A stretch of 64,000 nt of DNA from Anniella stebbinsi (GCA_029215795.1 JARDYH010000001.1:297482654-297546653), one strand, 5' to 3'; positions 1 to 11,040 are shown, counted from the stretch's first letter. Numbers and translations are program-made. The notes: generated by a model from the sequence alone, not told the origin.

Positions 1-354
1 GTGTTAAATACGTTTTAGTTACTCCAGTGATTTCGGTTTTGTAATTTTTATTTGATTTTGTTCACTGTTGACTTATCTTTGTTGTTAGACAGCTAGAATT
101 CTTATAAATGAGGTGATATTAAAATAAAAATAAACTTTAAATAATTAATAAGAGTCCTTACATGGCACTAAAGAACAACACACAAAAGCCAACTTCTCTG
201 GACTTTTTGTGTACACAAACATGCCATTCTGGCTCATATGTGAAGGCATAGTTTCTGATAGCAACCATAGGGATAGCACACCACAGGAGTAACTTCCCTC
301 CCTCATCAGTTCAACACTAATTTCATGAAGTGTCGAAACAATGAACATTGACCA
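1..354. other. AT-rich sequence, nothing recognised
   Basis: No gene, repeat family or structural element could be recognised in this AT-rich leading stretch. The short open frames here are no longer than expected by chance. Confidence 0.5.
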
Positions 355-1241
355 ATGCCAGGATTGGGTGATGGCATCAAATTATTTAGGGTGGTTAAAA
401 GAAAAAGAGATTGCAAGAGTTCCAAAAGGATCTCCCCAAACTAGGAGAATGGGCATCAAAATGGCAAATGTGTTTCAATGTAAGCAAGTGTAAAATGATG
501 CATGTATAAGCTGATGGGATCTGAGCTAATGGTGACCAACCAAGAAAGAGATCTTGGGGTTGTGGTGGACAGCTTGATGAAAATGTCAACTCAGTGTGCG
601 GCTGCTGTAAAGAAAGCAAACTCCACGTTAGTAATAATTAGGAAAGGATATTATAGAGTTAGAAAAAGTGCAGAAAAGGGGCAACTAAAATGATCAAGGG
701 GCTGGAGCCTCTCCCCTACAAGGAAAGGTTACAACAGCTGGGATTGTTTAGCTTAGGAAAAAGGTGAGTAAGGGAAGACATGATAGAGGTGAACAAAATT
801 CTGCATGAAGTTGAGGAAGTGTATAAGGAGTCATTTGTCTCCCTCTCTCATAATATTAAAACCTGGGGTCATCTCATGAAACTGATTGGTGGGAGATTCA
901 GGACAGATAAAAGGAAGTATTTTTCTCAGTTGATGGTTAAACTTCCATAAGACGTAGTGATGACCACCAATTTGGATTGGTGTAAAAGGGGATTGGAAAA
1001 ATTCATAGAGGATAAGGCTGTTGATAGCTATTAGTCCTGATGGCTATATGCTACCTTCAGTATCAGCAGAAATTTGCCTATGTACACCAGTTGCTGGGGA
1101 ACATTGGCAGGAGGATGCTGTTCCACTCATCTCCTGTTTGTGGGTTTCCTGTGGTCAGCTGGTTGAGCACTGTGTGAATTGAATGTTGGACTAAATGGAC
1201 CCTTGGTCTGATCCAGCATGGCTCTTCTTATATTCTTATGG
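355..1241 (+). repeat. CR1 LINE, 5'-truncated 3' end (decayed)
   Basis: The stretch reads as the end of a CR1 second ORF followed by the 3' untranslated region. Decayed frames encode an NQERDLGVVVDS-like segment near 525-575 and a segment like KMIKGLEHLPYEGRLQQLG near 690-745, both typical of the CR1 reverse-transcriptase C-terminus. The end carries the phrase GATCCAGCATGGCTCTTC and finishes in two TTCTTAT(G)-type octamers at about 1225-1240. Frameshifts and stops break the frame, so it is a dead copy. The same family recurs at 2265-2866 and 42845-45775, and on the minus strand at 26692, 34352 and 47713. Confidence 0.85.
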
Positions 1242-2264
1242 GTGAAAGATGGATAATCATATTTCTTGTAGAAAAAAATGCTAATGATTAGTCTATATAG
1301 GATAAAGGTTTGGAAAGGCAAAGGTTTCATGTCCTCATCTCCCCTCTTAGGACAGGGACAGACTAATTCCATGTAAACAAACATGAGACCAGAGAGATAA
1401 CACTGTTTTCTATTATATTCCTAAATCAATGTATTGTCATCCTCATATGGTGTCAATTCTTGTTCCGTTGTCCCTGAATTCCTTGCTTTCACACTTTTTT
1501 ATATTTGGTACCAATATAAAACAGAAAGTACGTGCTGTTACGGGTGCTCTCTGCTTTCCCCAGCAGTGTGGTGTTTCGGAGCAGAACTTACTTTGGAAGG
1601 AGAGTGCACTGGAGGGGAGATTTACGGTGTTTTGTAATCTTTCAGTTTATTTAAACAATACAAGTATACAAGATCCACTATCTTCATATCAAATACCCAC
1701 ACAGGCACCCAGCACCCCGTGATGCTTCGAGAACTCTCAGCTAGATCTTACCTCTCTTTCTATGTTTCTCCTAAATACTGCAAGGGTCTGTCTTCATGGC
1801 GCTGGGTTGGCACCGCCTCCCTCTTCAACCCCACACTTTCCCACTTCTGGGGTGGCAGCAGGTAACCTCAATGCTGAGGAGGGAGTGCGGGGTTTCTGGG
1901 CAGCCATCCGGGTATCAGAGCCACCCTGCCCTCTTCCTGGTGGAAGGAGACCAAGTGCCAGTCACCTTCCACCAGGCACCTTGGATTAGCCCTGGAGCAA
2001 CGTCACATGGCTGAAGCCCCATATTGATGTCACTCTGTTTGAAACAGTCGGGGTAAATCCCCAACTTTTTCCAATCGCAACATCGTGGGGAAGCCCCTCA
2101 GTGGCTGTGCATCATCTAACAATGCGTCGTACATCCACAGCCACTGCTTGGCTTGTCCCATGTATAGACAGACCCCAAGTTTCTTTTGTTCCTTCACACA
2201 CACAGGAACAAACGTAGTTTTGAAACCAAAACTGCTAATATCATACTGTCCTTACACAAATCCA
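1242..2264. other. Unassigned sequence between two CR1 fragments
   Basis: About 1 kb with no recognised coding exon, RNA gene or repeat. Open frames of 97 codons or fewer show no family motif. It may hold decayed repeat remnants that cannot be identified by eye. Confidence 0.4.
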
Positions 2265-2866
2265 TTGTGCAACAATACTTGGAGTACTATGTAGGTCACC
2301 GCACCTCAAAAAGGATACTGTAGAGTTGTAAAAGGTGCAGAAAAGGCCAACCAAAATGATCAAGGGGCTGAAGTCAGTCCCTTGTGGGGAAAGGTTACAA
2401 TGTCTGAGGCTGTTTAACTTAGAAAAAATGATGCATGTGGGCAGAACATAATTAAGTATGGGATGGAAGAAGTGGATAAGACCTCTTCCATCATACTAGA
2501 ACCCAGGGTCTTCCTATGAAGCTCAATGGTCAGATAAAAAGAAGTACTTCTTCACACAGTGCAGAGTTAAACTATGGAATTCACTACCAAAAGATGTAGC
2601 TTTAAAAGCTTATTAGATGGGTTGAATGGCTTTAAAAAGACAAATTTATGGAAAATAAAGCTATTAATGTCTCCCAGTCAGGAGGACTATAAATTATCTC
2701 CAGCATCAGAGGCAGCATCCCTTTCTATACCAGTTGCTGGGAACACAACCTGGAGGGTGGTGTTGCACTCATGCCCTGCTTGTGGTATCTGGCCACTGTG
2801 TGAACAGAATGCTGAACTAAATGGACATTTGGTCTTATCCAGCATGGCTCTTCTTGTGTTCTTATG
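2265..2866 (+). repeat. CR1 LINE 3' fragment (decayed)
   Basis: A second plus-strand copy of the family at 355-1241. It contains the ATGATCAAGGGGCTG phrase near 2356, the ACAGTGCAGAGTTAAACTATGG region near 2557, and ends with the GCATGGCTCTTCTTGTGTTCTTATG terminus at about 2843-2866. The segment matching TAAAAGCAGGGGTTGGATAA in better copies is divergent. No reading frame is intact. Confidence 0.8.
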
Positions 2867-3266
2867 ACCTCAACCCCCTCTTCTTTGAAGACTGGGCACA
2901 GGGAGGATGATACGTGTGTCACTTTCCCCAGGCTCTGGTGGGTTTCACATTCCAAACCATTTTCTAGCAATTACCTTATTTCATTGATTCTAAGACACAA
3001 TTTTTCTCCCATGTTTACATCTGTAAAAATGGGGTGCATCTTAGAATTGACGGCGACTTAGAATTGTGGGATTTCTCCCATTTTTGCAGAAGGTGGGAGA
3101 GCTCTGCATGCCCCCCTGCAACTCCCCGCCACCCCCCACCCCTGAAACAAACCCCACCACCAAGCCACCCACCCCCCAAAAAACCCAGCCTGGACCTACC
3201 AGGTCCTCCGCTGCCGCCGATCGCTGCCACTGCATGACCCCCACAGCCCCCTCACTCTTCTTGCCC

Positions 3267-3664
3267 TGCTCGTGGGCTCCCTGGAGGCACCTGAGGGGCC
3301 ACAGCAGCAGCAGGAGGAGGAGGAGATCCAGCCACAGGCCCCGTCCGCCGCTTGTTTCCCACCGCTGCGTGGAACAAGGGGGGAGAGAGAGAGGCAGGCA
3401 GAGCGACGCTTGGGTCTCTCTGCATGGGGGCGGTGGCGGCGGGCTCTGTTGCTTCCCAGGCACTCACGTCTTACACGGAGCCTCCCCGCCGACGCTGCCG
3501 CTCCCACGCAGAGAGACCCAAGCGTTGCTCTGCCTGCCTCTCTCTCTCCCCCCTTGTTCCACGCAGCGGCGGGAAACAAGCGGCGGATGGGGCCTGCGGC
3601 TGGATCTCCTCCTCCTCCTGCCGCTGCTGCTGTGGCTCCTCAGGCGCCTCCAGGGAGCCCATGA
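3267..3664. repeat. Internal inverted repeat in transposon core
   Basis: Arm 3267-3440 and arm 3491-3664 are near-complementary. For example GCAGAGCGACGCTTGGGTCTC on the left pairs with GAGACCCAAGCGTTGCTCTGC on the right, and both arms carry the CAG/GGA-rich run next to a GGATCTCC-type motif. Long frames open on both strands are explained by high GC content and symmetry, not by coding. Confidence 0.7.
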
Positions 3665-3784
3665 GCAGCAGCAGGAGGAGGAGATCCAGCCGCAGGCCCC
3701 TTCATCCGCAGTGGCAGCGAGGACCGGCATCCACCCCACCCAAGCAACTCACCCTGGGGGCCGACAATGACCAGCGACAGCGAT

Positions 3785-3829
3785 GGAGGTGAGTAGGGAG
3801 GGGGGAGGGGGAGGGGGAGGGAAGGGCCC
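3785..3829 (+). repeat. G-run tract, potential G-quadruplex
   Basis: Five or more runs of three to six G, separated by single A residues, lie at the edge of the GC-rich core of the DNA transposon. The pattern satisfies the usual G3+N1-7 quadruplex rule. Function is not implied. Confidence 0.6.
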
Positions 3830-4157
3830 CTAGAAGGCAGCAAGAAGGCACCACACCTGTTGCAATCTCCAATTCCATTGGAGAATAAAGTGGCGTGACT
3901 GCTTTCTCGCTCTTTCCAAAGTGAAGCCTCCCTCTGTTATTTTAGCATAGTGGAATTCTGTTATAATAAAAAAAAAAAAGTTAGATATATTTAAGTTTTT
4001 TTTTTCTTCTTCTTAGAATCAAAGTTTTTTTTCTGTGGGTGGTAGACAGAAATTAAGATGCGTCTTAGAATTGACGCAAAGCTTTTTCCCTGTTGGTGGC
4101 CCTGAAATTAAGGTGCGTCTTAGAATCGATGGCATCTTAGATTTGAGGAAATACAGT

Positions 4158-5717
4158 AGTTCCCAGAAAGAGACATATCCCTAGCCATCTTGGACCATTG
4201 CTTTATAAAGGATATGGCCAGACCAACATTCATAGAAGTGCAAGGAGAAGAGAAGTCACCTTCTAATCAAGATGATCCTTCAGAGGTGTGTTCTATTTTA
4301 AATCAGTATCTGACAACAGTATCGGCTATCTGGTAAGGAGTGATTTGAACACTGACTTGTAATTCTATCTGAAGCACATATACACATACTTTAAAAATCC
4401 TAGTGTTTGAGCATGCACACAATCTACAATTGTTTGGTTAGAACTGATTGGCTATTATTATTATTTTTAGAATCCCTTTGACTCTTTTTGATTTGGGCCA
4501 GTATTTTGCATATCTGCATTACATATTTTGTTTTCGAACAGGTGTGTTTAGATCCCAGGAAATTTTGATAAACACAAAAACACCAGGTGGGTGTTTGTTT
4601 TAACTTGCTACTTGCCCGGGAGCTTTTAGGGAAAAGGTTAGGAAAACCAATGTGTGAGGGAACCAAGGGTTTTGCAATATCCTTTGTTTCCTATGGAAGG
4701 GATTTTCAAACAGTTGCCCCTTGTGCTCCCTTGGGAAAAATGCATTCCTATATCAAACCTGATGAAAGCCAAACCCAGAAGATACTATCACTGTAAATAC
4801 TCTTGCTCTAACTCGAGAATTCCTGCTCTTCAGTAGGAATTTTCCATTTCATAAGCCTCATGGCTTATTATCATTATATATTATAGTTATGATAGAGTTT
4901 CTTATATGCCTAATCAATATTCTTCACTATCACTTGGTAAGGTAGGCTGCCACAGATCATTAGAAGAAAACCTCACATTTAATATTTTATTATCACATTT
5001 GAGAATGTAGACTGCCCCATTAAAATAATACAACAAAGACAAAACAAAAAGCTTATAAAAGAAACAAGTTCGATGGTCATCAGTATTGGAGAATAGTCAG
5101 GCTTAAAAGATGGATTGACATTGTTTTCAACCCATTTCATTCAGGTATTCTTATAATGAAAGCCAAAATAGTTTCACCCTGAAATATTTAACTTTCAATA
5201 AAATAGGAAGTAAAATATCTATTTTAGGTGCAATCCTACGCATGTTTAAGAAAGTCCTACAACTCCCAGCATTCCCCATCCAGAAATGCATCTCTGTAAC
5301 CCTTAAAGATTCCAGGGCATCATCATTTTTGCTCCTTGTTTAATTTCTTTGTGGGGGAGATGTCAATCTGCGATTCCAAATATAGCTGACTAATTGCACT
5401 GATAAATCAACTTTGATTTACTTTTGCTCTATATGTGTAGTATCATTGACAGCATCTAAATATTTAATGAGAGATGGAATTTTTGCATTTCTCCAATTCT
5501 TTGAGGTTCACTTGATTTCAAATTCTATCCTTTTGGCAATCTCCGGGAGAATTATTCATAATGTACATGTTTATTTTCAGGTATACAACTCAGGAAAGAG
5601 TTCAGATACTGAAGCCACTGATTCCTCCTCCTGTAGTTAAGGAATTATGCTTTGGGAGAGGATTTGTTCCAAATAGGTATGTACTTTCAGTTAACACCAT
5701 GCTTTCCAAACTAACTT
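4158..5717. other. Unassigned AT-rich sequence
   Basis: No coding exon or RNA gene recognised. Around 5226-5285 there is half of a palindromic MITE (GGTGCAATCCTACGCATG followed by a CCTACAACTCCCAGCATTCC-like stretch) related to the full copies at 13266-13401 and 51745-51872. The rest looks single-copy. Confidence 0.4.
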
Positions 5718-5726
5718 AGTTTACAA

Positions 5727-7045
5727 ATGGCAAATGTTCCATTCCTGGGCAAGGTCCTTGAGTGGATGGTTGCTGGCCAGCTCCAGACACTCTTGGATGA
5801 GACTGATTATCTGGATCCATTTCAGTCGGGTTTCAGGCCTGGTTTTGGCACGGAAACAGCCTTGGTCACCCTGAAGTATGACCTATGTCGGGAGAAGGAC
5901 AGAGGGAGTGTGACTCTGTTGATTCTCCTTGATCTCTCAGCGGCTTTCAATACCATCGACCATGGTATCCTCCTGGCACAACTGGCTGAGTTGGGAGTGG
6001 GAGGCACTGCATTGCAATGGTTCCGCTCCTACTTGACAGGTCGGCTCCAGAAGGTGGTGCTTGGGGGACATTGCTTGGCCCCATGGATTCTCCAGTATGG
6101 GGTTCCGCAGGGGTCAGTCTTGTCCCCCATGTTGTTCAACATCTACATGAAACCGTTGGGTGCGATCATCCGGAGTTTTGGAGTGCATTGTCATCAGTAC
6201 GCTGATGACACGCAACTCTACTTCTCCTTTTCATCTTCATCAGGTGAGGCTGTGGATGTGTTGAACCGGTGCTTGGCTGTGACAATGGACTGGATGAGAG
6301 CTAATAAACTGAAACTCAATCCAAACAAGACTCAGATGCTGTTAGTGGGGGGTTCCTCTGACCAGATGGAGGGTGTTCAACCTGTTCTGGATGAAGTTGC
6401 ACTCCCCTTGAAGGAGCAGGTTCGTAGCTTCGGGGTTCTCCTAGAACCATCTCTGTCTCTTGAGGCTCAGGTGGCCTCGGTGGCACGGAGTGCCTTCTAC
6501 CAACTTCGGTTGGTGCCCAGCTACGCCCCTATCTGGACAGGGATAACCTGGCTTCAGTTGTCTATGCTTTGGTAACCTCCAAGTTAGATTACTGCAATGC
6601 GCTCTACGTGGGGCTGCCTTTGAAGACGGTTCGGAAGCTGCAGCTTGTGCAAAATGCAGCGGCCAGATTGGTAACAGGGATCAGAAGGTTCGAACATATA
6701 AGACCAATTCTGGCCTGCTTGCATTGGCTGCCTGTATGTTTCCGAGCCCGATTCAAGGTGCTGGTTTTAACCTATAAAGCCTTATATGGTTTGGGACCAC
6801 AGTACCTGATGGAACGCCTTTCCCAACATGAACCTACCCGTACACTATGCTCAACATCAAAGGTCCTCCTCCAGGTGCCTACTCCGAGGGAAGCTCTGAA
6901 GACGGCAACCAGGGAGAGGGCCTTCTCTGTGGTGGCCCCCCAATTATGGAATGATCTCCCTGATGAGGCCTGCCTGGCGCCAACACTTATCTTTTCGGCA
7001 CCAGGTCAAAACTTTTCTTTTCTCCCAGGCATTTTAACAGCTTAA
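5727..7045 (+). pseudogene. L2-type LINE reverse transcriptase, frameshifted
   Basis: Two overlapping frames (5727-6575 and 6569-7045) together make a truncated LINE reverse transcriptase. The first holds palm motif A (LLDLSAAFNTIDH), motif B (GVPQGSVLSPMLFNIY) and the catalytic motif C (YADDTQLYF), so the three metal-binding aspartates are visible. The second holds the thumb and C-terminal part (LDYCNALYVGLPLKTVRKL). The break lies near 6511-6520, where the frame shifts, most simply by loss of one base. The endonuclease domain expected upstream is missing. The copy is therefore inactive, though recent enough to keep long frames. Confidence 0.9.
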
Positions 7046-7213
7046 GTTGAGGTTTTAACTGACTTTGTGGCCAGACTTAACAGTTTAAAATGTTTTAAAT
7101 GTCAGCTGTTTTATGTTTATGTTTTAAAATTTTGTATTTTGTCTTTTTAGTGTTCAATCTTATAATTTTTGTAAACCACCCAGAGAGCTTCGGCTATGGG
7201 GTGGTTTATAAAT

Positions 7214-7216
<3 letters not shown>

Positions 7217-7253
<37 letters not shown>

Positions 7254-7257
7254 TAAT
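7217..7257 (+). repeat. (AAT)n microsatellite on LINE 3' end
   Basis: About 40 bp of AAT units directly follow the LINE 3' end, consistent with the simple tail from which L2-type elements prime and which often expands. Confidence 0.9.
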
Positions 7258-7494
7258 ACACATAGGAGTAAAAATCCCCCAGAGCTATTGAAATATCATA
7301 TATCCCCCCTTTTTTTAATCACACTGAATAATAATGTCCTTTCATGTTTGAAGAGTGTTTTAAAATATCCTGGTGACCTCACTACAGATCCAGTCACTTC
7401 AGTCTCCCAACTCCATTAGTCATATACTTACTGGACTCACATTCATACTACAAACATCACATCTTGATTGACCTCCCCATCATGTATACCAAGG

Positions 7495-7612
7495 GTGGTC
7501 AACTTGACCCTCCAGATGTTGTTGGACTGCAACTTTCACCAGACCTAGCAAGCATAGCCAATGGTGAGGCATGAGGAGAGCTGCCCACCAACAGGGGACA
7601 TATTGCCCTGTG
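7495..7612. mobile_element. Palindromic hAT-like MITE fragment (CTCCAGATGTTGTTGGACT type)
   Basis: Contains CCTCCAGATGTTGTTGGACT and AGCATAGCCAATGGTGAGG, phrases of a palindromic MITE also present at 18545-18685 and 21435-21550. The second arm is degraded. Assignment to hAT is from memory of similar reptile repeats, not from a target duplication here. Confidence 0.55.
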
Positions 7613-8307
7613 GATCAATCCAACTATACAGGGCAGCAGCTTTTAACATCCCGCTGGATGGGCTAGCAACTAAGTGTACTTCTTCCTGTATGGTCTGAGA
7701 AGTAAAGATCAGGATGTGATCCTTGAACTCCTGACGAGGTTAACAGAACTCTAGCCTATTTTATGAAGCTTCTTTTATTCATAACCTGTTTGAAGCCATT
7801 GGACCAGAGCATCTGAAGAGAGTTGAAATCAATGACATTCTTCACACAAGCAAAAAAAGGCATGCACATGACTGGCCATTCACAAATGTTCACAAGTCCT
7901 TTTGATGACATCAGCAACCTCCTGCATGTCTCCCACCCCTTCACCCGGTAATTCCGTTAAAAAAAAACACCAACCTGTGATATCCCGATTCTGCTGAAAT
8001 ATCTCGGGATTTCCTACTTGTACAGGGGAGGTTGTGGTACATATCATCCACTAGAGGGCACTGTCCCCTTCAGGGCAATCAGCAGCGAGAGGGGGGTTGT
8101 TTTCCATTATTGGTTACCCTCTCCGGCTGTGTAATGCAGTCCCATTAGTATTGTGCAAAAGAAACAAGAAGGAAAGCCCCGGTAAGGAACTGCAATTTCC
8201 CCTTAATCTAAAGAAGCCTGATATCCTGATAACATCTCAGGTCTATTATTCTTTTACATCCGATCTGGATACATTGTATTTTGCAAGCAGCAGAGAAACA
8301 CCTATTA
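7613..8307. other. Unassigned sequence left of the long inverted repeat
   Basis: No exon, RNA or repeat could be named. The stretch includes an A8-rich run near 7960 and a short segment (8030-8060) mentioning no known motif. Confidence 0.35.
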
Positions 8308-8699
8308 AATATATTCATTAAACAAAAAAACCTATGGTTTACAAAAACAATGTTAAGGCTCTACAGTTTCCAACCAAGCACCAAAAAGCAGGGAAATTGG
8401 GAGTTAAGGCTCACAAGCCTTAACGCCACATCCTCCCTAAGGAGGCAGAAAGTGCAAGTGAAATTCTCATTCTCCCAAAGCAGATAAACCATGAGGACAG
8501 GATGGAGAATATGATATGCAGAGGTGACTGTGGGGTTGTGGAAAACTGATCACGAACAACTTAGGGCCACCTACTTCTCTTTTTTTGTTTAGAGCAGCCC
8601 TTCCCCAACCTGGTGCCCTCCAAAGGTGTTGGACTACAACTCCCATCATTGCAAATCAGTATGTCCCATGGTCAGGAATGCTGGGACTTGTCATCTCAA
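8308..8699 (+). repeat. Long inverted repeat, left arm
   Basis: This ~390-bp arm is the reverse complement of 9793-10185 over essentially its full length. As a measure of similarity, the translation of 8467-8649 (minus) and 9845-10027 (plus) differs at 3 of 60 residues. The inner end contains part of a palindromic MITE (CCTTCCCCAACCTGGTGCCC). A decayed direct copy of part of the arm follows at about 8706-8870. Confidence 0.85.
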
Positions 8700-8705
8700 A
8701 AATCT

Positions 8706-8875
8706 AGATATGCAATTTGATCTGCAGAGGTGACTGTGTGGTTGTGGGAAATGATGATGAACAACTTAGGACCAGCTACTTCTCATTTCTTAGAGCATCT
8801 CCTTATGTTGAGAGTTGCAACCCAACATATCTGACAGGCACCAGGTTGGGGAATGTTGTTCAAGAACAAGGGAAG
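8706..8875 (+). repeat. Decayed direct copy of part of the left arm
   Basis: The stretch repeats, in the same orientation and with many changes, the segment 8509-8610: both contain GCAGAGGTGACTGTG, GAACAACTTAGG and CTACTTCTC, and then a CACCAGGTTGGGGAA-like MITE end. It is much more diverged than the inverted arms are from each other, so the duplications have different ages. Confidence 0.65.
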
Positions 8876-9792
8876 GCAGAATGTAGATCTCTAGAGGTTT
8901 TGGAATTCAACTTGTAAAAGCCCCTATCAGCATGGGCAGTTATCAGGAATGCCGCGAGTTGATGTCCAAATCATCAGGATAAATCTATTTTCTGCCCACA
9001 TCTGTACTAAAGTATGATGTTTTCCAGCATTAAGATATGTGATCAATCAAGGAACTACAAAAGAGCTGCATCACTTTAAATAAACTGTCAAAACCAAATG
9101 AAACAACAATGAATGAATCTTGAATACCTAATCGAGATAGCCCTTCAGACATCAACATTAGTTTTCAACACATGGCATAGGATGCCTGTTTCTTGAATAT
9201 CAGATAAAGGATTTCTCTTACTTGTTCAGCAGTGTGAGATCAAAGGCAGAGCTACCACCTAATACTTTCATGCGTAAGTATTATTTTAAAATCAAGTATG
9301 AATTGATTTTTGTCTTCCCCATAACACATAACATGGGAGTTACAGTGCAACACATCTGGAGAGCACCAGGCTGGAGAAGGTTGACTTCTATACATGTCTT
9401 CTCAGAAGCCAGTGCCATTGAATTCACTAGGGCTTTCTCCCAAGAGGTATAGGATTGCAAACTAATCTCATCTGAAAGGTGTTCAAGACAGCCAAACTAA
9501 ACCTCTTCTGCTCTGCTGTTGCTTTGATGAGATGATGTATTGTGCAGGGATTGTGAGGAGTGAACAATATATATTTTATAAATACATTAAAAAAAAACAT
9601 TGGTTCTTTGAAAGGCAGGATATTGACCAAAAGCAGATCTAGTGCTCTGGTTCTAGATCTGTAATGAATAGTGCCCCTTTTGTTATCAAGAGTGCTGCTA
9701 TATGCGAGATGTGTGTGAGAGAAAAGTATTGGGCAGACCCTGTATTTGGTAATGGTATGACACAGCATTCCCCATCCTGCTTCCCTCCAGGT
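8876..9792. other. Spacer of the long inverted repeat
   Basis: No gene recognised. A MITE-like stretch at 9330-9385 (ACATGGGAGTTACAGTGCAAC, then GAGCACCAGGCTGGAGAAGG) is related to sequences in both arms. The remainder is unassigned. Confidence 0.4.
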
Positions 9793-10185
9793 GTTTGAGA
9801 TGACCAGTCCCAGCATTCCTGACCATGGGACATACTGACTTGCAATGATGGGAGTTGAAGTCCAACACCTTTGGAGGGCACCAGGTTGGGGAAGGGCTGC
9901 TCTAAATAAAAAAAGAGAAGTAGGTGGCCCTAAGTTGTTCGTGATCAGTTTTCCACAACCCCACGGTCACCTCTGCATATCATATTCTCCACCCTGTCCT
10001 CATGGTTTATCTGCTTTGGGAGAATGAGAATTTCACTTGCACTTTCTGCCTCCTTAGGGAGGATGTGGCGTTAAGGCTTGTGAGCCTTAACTCCCAATTT
10101 CCCTGCTTTTTGGTGCTTGGTTGGAAACTGTAGAGCCTTAACATTGTTTTTGTAAACTGTAGGTTTTTTGTTTAATAAATATTAA
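9793..10185 (-). repeat. Long inverted repeat, right arm
   Basis: Reverse complement of 8308-8699. It starts at TTTGAGATGACCAGTCCCAGC and runs outward to an AAACAATTTTTT boundary. It preserves features of the left arm in order, including the GCCACATCCTCCCTAAGG region as its complement and the TTTTTGTTTAATAAAT outer edge. Close arm similarity points to a recent inverted duplication or ongoing gene conversion. Confidence 0.85.
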
Positions 10186-10204
10186 ACAATTTTTTAAAGT
10201 TCAA

Positions 10205-10790
10205 ACAGAAATCTCTTTGGGGTCCAGGACCTTGAGCAGTACAAGTTTAAAAAATGAAATTAAAGATAAAGAGATGAAACTTGGCAGCATGGTAGCTCTG
10301 AAGTAGGGATTAAGCCATGCCAAGTTGGAAGCAGATCCATTCATTCCTTGATTTTTAGAAATTTTTAAAACTTCAATTTAATTTTTTTAATTAACTAAAA
10401 TGCTTACAATTCCATCATTTTTAAAGATAAAGGGATGAAACTTGACAGCATGGTATCTCTTAAGTAGGGATTGAGCCATGCCAAGTTGGAAGCAGATCTG
10501 TTTATGCCTTGAGTTTTAGGATTTTTTTAAACTTCAAACCCACTACTCTTCTTTGGGGTCTAGGGCCTTGAGCAGTACATTAAAAAAAAGAAAGAAAGAA
10601 AGTAAAGATGAAGAGATGGAACTTGGCACCATGGTACCTCTTAAGTAAGGCTTTAGCCATGCCAAGTTGAAAGTAGATTGGTTCATGCCTTGAATTTTAG
10701 AAAAATATTTGAAGTCAAACTTTTTTAAAAAATATCCTAAAAATCAAGGCATGAACTGATCTGCTTCCAACTTGTCATGGCTCAATTCTA
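10205..10790 (+). repeat. Short tandem array, ~182-bp unit, three direct copies plus an inverted piece
   Basis: The phrase AAAGATAAAGAGATGAAACTTGG and close variants start near 10242, 10425 and 10606, giving a spacing of about 182 bp. Each is followed by GCCATGCCAAGTTGGAAGCAGAT-like sequence and then GCCTTGATTTTTAG. The header TTTGGGGTCCAGGACCTTGAG appears at about 10217 and again near 10551. At 10727-10785 an inverted partial copy is present (CAAGGCATGAACTGATCTGC). The array resembles a small satellite remnant; the unit is unknown to me. Confidence 0.8.
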
Positions 10791-10803
10791 GGGTGACTAC
10801 TAA

Positions 10804-11040
10804 GGTGTGGTGTAGTGGCTAAGTTGTTGGACTGGGAGCTGGGAGATCTGGGTTCTACTCCCCACTTAGCCATGGAAACCCATTGGGTGACTTTGGGCCA
10901 GTTGCAGACTCTCAGCCCAACCCACCTCACAGGGTTGCTGTTGTGCAGATAAAATGGAGAGGAGGAGGATTATGTATGCTGCCTTGGGTTTCTTGGCGGA
11001 AAAAAGGTGGGATATAAATGCAATAATAAATAATAATAAA
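10804..11040 (+). mobile_element. tRNA-derived SINE with L2-like tail
   Basis: The head has tRNA-type RNA polymerase III promoter boxes: an A-box-like TGGTGTAGTGGCTAAG near 10808-10824 and a B-box-like GGTTCTACTCC near 10851. The body reads GGGTGACTTTGGGCCAGT and ACCTCACAGGGTTG, phrases of an abundant squamate SINE family. The 3' end GGTGGGATATAAATGC followed by AATAATAAAT resembles LINE tails in this window, suggesting LINE-mediated mobilisation. It is not a functional tRNA gene because the cloverleaf is not maintained. It lies just right of the 182-bp tandem array. Confidence 0.85.

Larger units (their letters stand above)
2974..4157. mobile_element. Non-autonomous DNA transposon with GC-rich core
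   Basis: The two ends are inverted: the left end reads TTATTTCATTGATTCTAAGAC (2977-2997) and the complement of the right end reads TGTATTTCCTCAAATCTAAGA. Short subterminal motifs of the type GGTGCGTCTTAGAAT recur at 3032-3065, 4057-4078 and 4111-4143, as is common for transposase-binding sites. No transposase frame is present. The core (about 3110-3830) is strongly GC-rich and contains its own inverted repeat (3267-3440 against 3491-3664), plus a third partial copy at about 3664-3700. The superfamily is uncertain because no clear target duplication was found. Confidence 0.6.
5718..7257 (+). mobile_element. L2-type LINE, 5'-truncated, best copy in window
   Basis: A non-LTR retrotransposon copy of the L2/CR1 group. 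It begins abruptly inside the ORF (5' truncation near 5718), carries most of the reverse transcriptase, then a 3' untranslated region whose last unique bases read CTTCGGCTATGGGGTGGTTT. It ends in an (AAT)n microsatellite. The same 3' end recurs in reverse at 28440, 37963 and 42195. The start has no visible target duplication, as expected for elements that end in simple repeats. Confidence 0.9.

Noticed and set aside
3066..3770. 234-codon open frame (and opposite-strand frames) in the GC-rich block
   Set aside because: High GC content, frames open on both strands and internal inverted symmetry explain it; Pro/Arg/Ser-rich low-complexity translation with no domain.
10205..10790. CRISPR array
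   Set aside because: Repeat unit is ~182 bp without regular short spacers, and the window is vertebrate nuclear DNA.
10804..11040. tRNA gene
   Set aside because: Box A and B are SINE promoter boxes; the cloverleaf is lost and the sequence continues into a SINE body with LINE-like tail.
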